This document shows, piece by piece, positions 34,037 to 37,804 of a stretch of DNA of 37,804 bases. Positions within the stretch are counted from its first letter, which is position 1. The number at the start of each line of letters is the position of its first letter. Origin of the DNA: Bryobacterales bacterium (GTDB lineage: Bacteria; Acidobacteriota; Terriglobia; Bryobacterales; UBA6623); NCBI GenBank assembly GCA_022824585.1, contig JAJDZN010000276.1:1-37804 (forward strand), read 5' to 3'. Both the position numbers and the translations under genes were made by a program. The notes beneath the pieces were generated by a model. The model worked only from the letters and a program-made list of their open reading frames with translations. It had not been told where the DNA came from and made no database searches.

Positions 34037-34046
34037 GGTGATCACC
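34037..34046. promoter_or_regulatory. Palindrome at the DUF499 gene ribosome site
   Basis: GGTGATCACC is a perfect 10-bp palindrome whose left half supplies the only Shine-Dalgarno-like sequence (GGTGAT) ahead of ATG 34049. It could be an operator or simply chance. Confidence 0.3.
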
Positions 34047-34048
34047 AA

Positions 34049-37000
34049 ATGGCAGTGACGAATCACGAAAGGGTCGGCAAGGCGCTAGACCTATTGCGAG
34101 CGGGATTGGGGCCTTTCGCAGAACGGGAAATACAGAGCGCAGTTAACGCTCGACGCGTTGGTCCAGAGGATCTGCGGACATTCACTGACGATCCGAACCT
34201 TGGCAACCGGAAGATCTCCCAATGGGATGCCGCAGCCGTTCTCAAGCTGATGTGGGAGACCTGGAACCAAGTCTTTCGCGAGTCGCTCGGGCCCGCCGAG
34301 CGCAGTTTCGTTGGCGAGTTACGAGGTCTTCGAAACCGCTGGGCGCATCAAGAGTCGTTTTCGAGTGATGACGCCTATCGCGCCTTGGACACTGTGGGTC
34401 GGTTACTCACGTCAGTGTCGGCGAGCCAGGCTGCTGATGTCGAAAAGATCAAGATGGAACTCCTGCGCGTTCGCTTTGACGAACAGGCACGGACCGAACG
34501 CCGGCGTCAGTCGAGTCTCGCAATCGGCGGAGAGGGCGGAAGGCTCAAGGCGTGGCGCGACGTTGCCGTACCGCACAAAGATGTATCCAGTGGTCAATAC
34601 CATCAAGCCGAGTTCGCCGCAGATCTGTGGCAGGTGCATATAGGCGAAGCTACCTCCGAATACCGCGATCCGATAGAGTTTTTTCATCGCACGTACCTGA
34701 CCGAAAGTCTAAGAAAGATGCTCATCGGAGCGGTGCAGCGCCTCAGCGGTCGTGGCGGAGATCCTGTGGTGCATTTGCAGACGAACTTCGGAGGCGGCAA
34801 GACTCACTCGATGCTTGCGCTCTACCACTTGTTCTCGGGAACCACGCCGAGCGAATTGGCAGGTGTCGAGGCGCTCATGCAAGAGGTCGGTGCACAGTCC
34901 CTGCCCAGCACCCGGAGGGTCGTCCTTGTTGGAACCAAGATTTCGCCCGGGAATCCCGACACCAAGCACGACGGCACAGTAGTGCGGACTATGTGGGGGG
35001 AACTTGCGTGGCAGCTGGGCGGACAGGCAGCATTCGAGCTGATCGCAGATGACGACGCCCGCGCTACCAGTCCGGGCGACGCCCTCCGACACCTCTTGAT
35101 TGAGCACGGTCCCTCTGTGATTCTCATTGACGAGTGGGTGGCCTACGCCCGCCAGCTCCACGATCACAGCGATCTTCCCGGAGGTAGCTTCGAGACGCAA
35201 TTCACATTCGCGCAGGCCCTCACCGAGGCTGCGAAAGCTGCGGGCAACTGCCTCTTGGTCATCAGCCTTCCCGTCTCGGATACCGGTACAGACTCATCGC
35301 AGCCGAGAGCAGATGACGTGGAGGTAGGTGGCCGCCGCGGGCGAGAGGCCCTCGAGCGGCTCAGAAACGTAGTCGGCCGCATCGAGTCGTCGTGGCGCCC
35401 GGCTAGCGCCGAAGAAGGCTTCGAGATCGTCCGCAGGAGGCTATTCGAACCGTTCACCGATCAGAACCAATTCACGAGCCGAGATGCGGTGGCTCGTGAA
35501 TTTGCAAACTTCTATCGCGCCCAGCATCAGGAGTTCCCCACCGAGGTCCGGGACGGAGACTATGAGAAGAGAATCAGGGCTGCTTATCCGATCCATCCAG
35601 AGGTGTTCGACCGGCTTTACAGCGACTGGTCGGCTCTTGCGAGTTTTCAGCGGACGCGCGGTGTCCTGCGACTCATGGCAGCCGTGATCCACAGTCTCTG
35701 GGAACGCGGAGACACGAACCCGTTGATTCTTCCTGCCCATCTAGCGATCGACGATCAGCGAGTTCAGTGGGAGTTGACCCGGTACTTGCCCGATACTTGG
35801 ACCCCCGTGATGGAGAAGGATGTTGACGGTCCGCAATCCCTGCCATTGCGGATCGATGGCGAGGTGCCGAATCTCGGGAAACTAAGCGCCTGTAGGCGAG
35901 TAGCGAGGGCGATCTATCTCGGATCGGCTCCATCGGCAGGTAGCTCTCATCGGGGGATAGAAGACCGTCGGGTCAAGCTCGGCTGCGTGCTGCCGGGCGA
36001 GTCGCCGTCAGTTTTCGGAGACGCGCTGCGCCGCTTGGCGGCGAGGGCTACGTATCTCTACCAAGACGGGCCACGCTACTGGTACGACACGCGCACCACC
36101 GTCACAAAGCTAGCGGAGGACAAGGCCGCGCAATTCGAGCGGGACCCTGAGCGTGTTCGCCAAGCGGTCAAGGGAGTGCTTGACGAGGACTTGAGACAGA
36201 AGGGCGGCTTCGACCGGATTCATGCCACACCTAGTACGGGGCATGATGTGCCGGATCGGAGAGATACCCGCTTGGTGGTCCTAGGCACTGACCACCCGCA
36301 TCAAAAGGGAGCAGATTCGGCAGCGGTGAAGGCCGCATCCGCGCTCCTTGAGTCGCGTGGAAATGCCCCTCGCATCTTTCGCAACACGCTGGTCTTTCTT
36401 GCCCCGGACCAGACTAGGCTTCAAGACCTGAACGATGCTGTTCGCCGACACCTGGCTTGGGAGGAGATCGTTGCGGACAAGGTGTCCCTCGACCTTTCGC
36501 CACATCAAGTCAAGCAGGCCGAGACCCAGCGTAGATCGGCATCCGACACTGTCAAGGCCCGGTTGCCGGAGACTTATCGTTGGCTACTCGTCCCTGTACA
36601 AGCGAAGCCGGACAATCCGGTTACGTGGACATCCATGCAACTCAGGGGCCAGGACCCGCTGGCCGTTCAGTCCGCGGAACGACTTGCAAGGGATGAGTGT
36701 CTCGTTAAGAGCTTGGCCGGCACGCGGCTTCGAATGGATCTGGACAAGATTCCCTTGTGGCGCGGCAACCACGTCAGCGTACGACAGCTAGTCGATGATT
36801 TCGCGAGCTATCTGTACCTGCCCCGGCTTAAGGGTCCGAACGTACTACTCGGAGCCGTGTCAGATGGCGTCAGATTTCTGACTTGGGCGCATGATTCGTT
36901 TGGTTACGCGGACAGTTACGACGAGACCTCCAACCGGTATCGCGGATTGATAGGGGGCCGAGAGGTGTCCCTGGCGGATGAGAACTCTTCAGCCCTGGTC

Positions 37001-37381
37001 GTAAGAGGCGACCTAGCGCAGCGGCAAATTATTGAGGAGTCGAAGCCGCAGCCTATATCAACCGGAGGCGGAGATGACGACCGTCCTTCGGGAGGGGTGA
37101 CCACTGGGGGTGGCGATGTTCCCCACCCCCCACCTCCCCCACCGAAGCCAACTCGATTTCACGGTTCCGCAGCACTTGACTCGACGCGCCCCGGTCGAGA
37201 TGCAAGCACGATAGCCGACGAGGTCATTGGACACCTTTCGGTGCTTCCGGGGGCGAAGGTCACTGTCACGCTGGAGATTGAAGCCACTGTCCCTGACGGT
37301 GTGCCGGAAAACACTGTTCGGACAGTGACGGAGAACAGCCGAACACTCAAGTTCGAAAGCCATGGATTCGAACGAGATTGA
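34049..37381 (+). CDS. DUF499 family ATPase with N-terminal Swt1-type HEPN domain
   Basis: The 1110-residue protein has three parts. Residues 1-120 are a Swt1-like HEPN domain with the RNase motif R-x4-H at Arg95-His100 (LRNRWAHQ). From about 200 comes the DUF499 ATPase with Walker A NFGGGKTHS (Lys251) and Walker B VILIDEW (Asp361-Glu362), followed by an EGFEIVRRRLFEPF helix and a long domain. The tail has a Gly/Asp-rich then poly-Pro linker (VPHPPPPPPKPT) and a beta-rich end (VTVTLEIEATVPDG). DUF499 proteins occur beside DUF1156 DNA methylases and DUF3883 helicases in putative phage-defence loci. The upstream helicase is 95 bases away and probably co-transcribed. The domain name is from memory of the family; motifs are directly visible. 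Confidence 0.88.
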   Translation: MAVTNHERVGKALDLLRAGLGPFAEREIQSAVNARRVGPEDLRTFTDDPNLGNRKISQWDAAAVLKLMWETWNQVFRESLGPAERSFVGELRGLRNRWAHQESFSSDDAYRALDTVGRLLTSVSASQAADVEKIKMELLRVRFDEQARTERRRQSSLAIGGEGGRLKAWRDVAVPHKDVSSGQYHQAEFAADLWQVHIGEATSEYRDPIEFFHRTYLTESLRKMLIGAVQRLSGRGGDPVVHLQTNFGGGKTHSMLALYHLFSGTTPSELAGVEALMQEVGAQSLPSTRRVVLVGTKISPGNPDTKHDGTVVRTMWGELAWQLGGQAAFELIADDDARATSPGDALRHLLIEHGPSVILIDEWVAYARQLHDHSDLPGGSFETQFTFAQALTEAAKAAGNCLLVISLPVSDTGTDSSQPRADDVEVGGRRGREALERLRNVVGRIESSWRPASAEEGFEIVRRRLFEPFTDQNQFTSRDAVAREFANFYRAQHQEFPTEVRDGDYEKRIRAAYPIHPEVFDRLYSDWSALASFQRTRGVLRLMAAVIHSLWERGDTNPLILPAHLAIDDQRVQWELTRYLPDTWTPVMEKDVDGPQSLPLRIDGEVPNLGKLSACRRVARAIYLGSAPSAGSSHRGIEDRRVKLGCVLPGESPSVFGDALRRLAARATYLYQDGPRYWYDTRTTVTKLAEDKAAQFERDPERVRQAVKGVLDEDLRQKGGFDRIHATPSTGHDVPDRRDTRLVVLGTDHPHQKGADSAAVKAASALLESRGNAPRIFRNTLVFLAPDQTRLQDLNDAVRRHLAWEEIVADKVSLDLSPHQVKQAETQRRSASDTVKARLPETYRWLLVPVQAKPDNPVTWTSMQLRGQDPLAVQSAERLARDECLVKSLAGTRLRMDLDKIPLWRGNHVSVRQLVDDFASYLYLPRLKGPNVLLGAVSDGVRFLTWAHDSFGYADSYDETSNRYRGLIGGREVSLADENSSALVVRGDLAQRQIIEESKPQPISTGGGDDDRPSGGVTTGGGDVPHPPPPPPKPTRFHGSAALDSTRPGRDASTIADEVIGHLSVLPGAKVTVTLEIEATVPDGVPENTVRTVTENSRTLKFESHGFERD

Positions 37382-37446
37382 GGTGTTGGTTGATGCCGTT
37401 GGACGACGTTTCCGGTTGGCAACGGGCTAGGTAATACCCGCAAGAG

Positions 37447-37804
37447 CTAGCAAAATCTTGGTTCCGGTATCGCACTGAACATCGGTGCGCGGGAGTGCAA
37501 CGAGCCGCGCCCTGCCGAAGGACGTGGGCTGGGGCCAGGCGAATAGGTCCACTCGCGTCGACGAGCTCCGAGTTCGTTTTGTAATTTCGCACACGCCTCA
37601 GGTCCGGGTTCTGGTAACGACCGGTGAGGTTCCAAGCAGCACTGGTCGCCCAATGATGACCATGCGTAGCGGGTGTATACGGCCATGCCGGGCCCGATCG
37701 CGGCCTGGGCCAGGTCGACGGGCGCGATGTTGCCCGTTTGCAGCAGGCGGACAGCATGCGGCAGCTCCGACTTGAGGGCTGTCAGGAAGTCGCTCCTAGT
37801 TCCG
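37447..37804 (-). pseudogene. DUF1156-type DNA methylase, inverted and broken near its 3' end (partial, runs off the window)
   Basis: Reading leftward from the edge, an uninterrupted frame gives DFLTALKSELPHAVRLLQ, then [18 protein letters not shown], then AVYTRYA (to 37663). This matches, as I remember it, the well-conserved late region of DUF1156 adenine-specific methylases (COG1743 type: [24 protein letters not shown]...). Normal proteins continue with about 200 more residues (KVLEADG...ALALINQ...). Here similarity stops dead after RYA and the frame runs on as unrelated sequence to a stop at 37447. The methylase is therefore truncated or recombined at its 3' end, and it faces the DUF499 gene instead of following it. 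The N-terminal part lies outside the window. Confidence 0.6.

Overview
The window looks like a high-GC chromosome segment from an uncultured bacterium, most likely an Acidobacteriota relative. That placement is inferred from a very long Oar-type TonB-dependent receptor with an N-terminal carboxypeptidase-regulatory-like domain, from several Tat-exported sugar isomerase, oxidoreductase and Gfo/Idh/MocA proteins, and from a molybdenum hydroxylase. No rRNA, tRNA or marker gene fixes it. I see no tRNA, rRNA, CRISPR array or intact insertion sequence.

Layout. 0-3 kb is an accessory edge: two small ORFs, a frameshifted remnant of a nuclease-like protein, a hypothetical gene and an ImmA/IrrE-type Zn peptidase. 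3.4-11.1 kb holds a secreted mutarotase-like protein, dapA, and a three-gene minus-strand operon of ECF sigma factor, double-zinc-finger anti-sigma factor and giant TonB receptor. 11.4-14.2 kb holds two DUF29 paralogues flanking a small two-gene cassette that ends in a 40-residue hydrophobic peptide. 14.4-18.2 kb is a three-subunit molybdenum hydroxylase operon (FAD, 2Fe-2S and molybdopterin subunits), followed by purC. 19.2-23.8 kb is a cluster of exported carbohydrate or redox proteins: a hydroxypyruvate-isomerase-like TIM barrel, an aldo/keto reductase, a beta-propeller protein and a Gfo/Idh/MocA oxidoreductase. 23.9-26.0 kb has a hypothetical protein and an AAA_14/DUF4143 ATPase whose start is preceded by a 26-bp palindrome. 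26.3-29.4 kb is a compact pcaC-pcaH-pcaG-pcaB operon of the protocatechuate branch of the beta-ketoadipate pathway. 30.4-37.8 kb is a defence-type module: a SNF2 helicase with a DUF3883 tail, a HEPN-DUF499 ATPase and, at the right edge in the opposite orientation, a broken DUF1156 DNA methylase.

How the parts work together. PcaHG opens protocatechuate, PcaB cyclises the carboxymuconate and PcaC decarboxylates the lactone; pcaD and the thiolase steps are outside the window. The sigma/anti-sigma/receptor operon looks like an envelope-sensing circuit. The helicase and DUF499 genes probably act as one DNA-targeting defence machine with the DUF1156 methylase family. Its inverted, 3'-truncated state suggests the locus was rearranged, leaving a methylase-less or altered version. 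This module and the DUF29 cassette are the least understood parts of the window.
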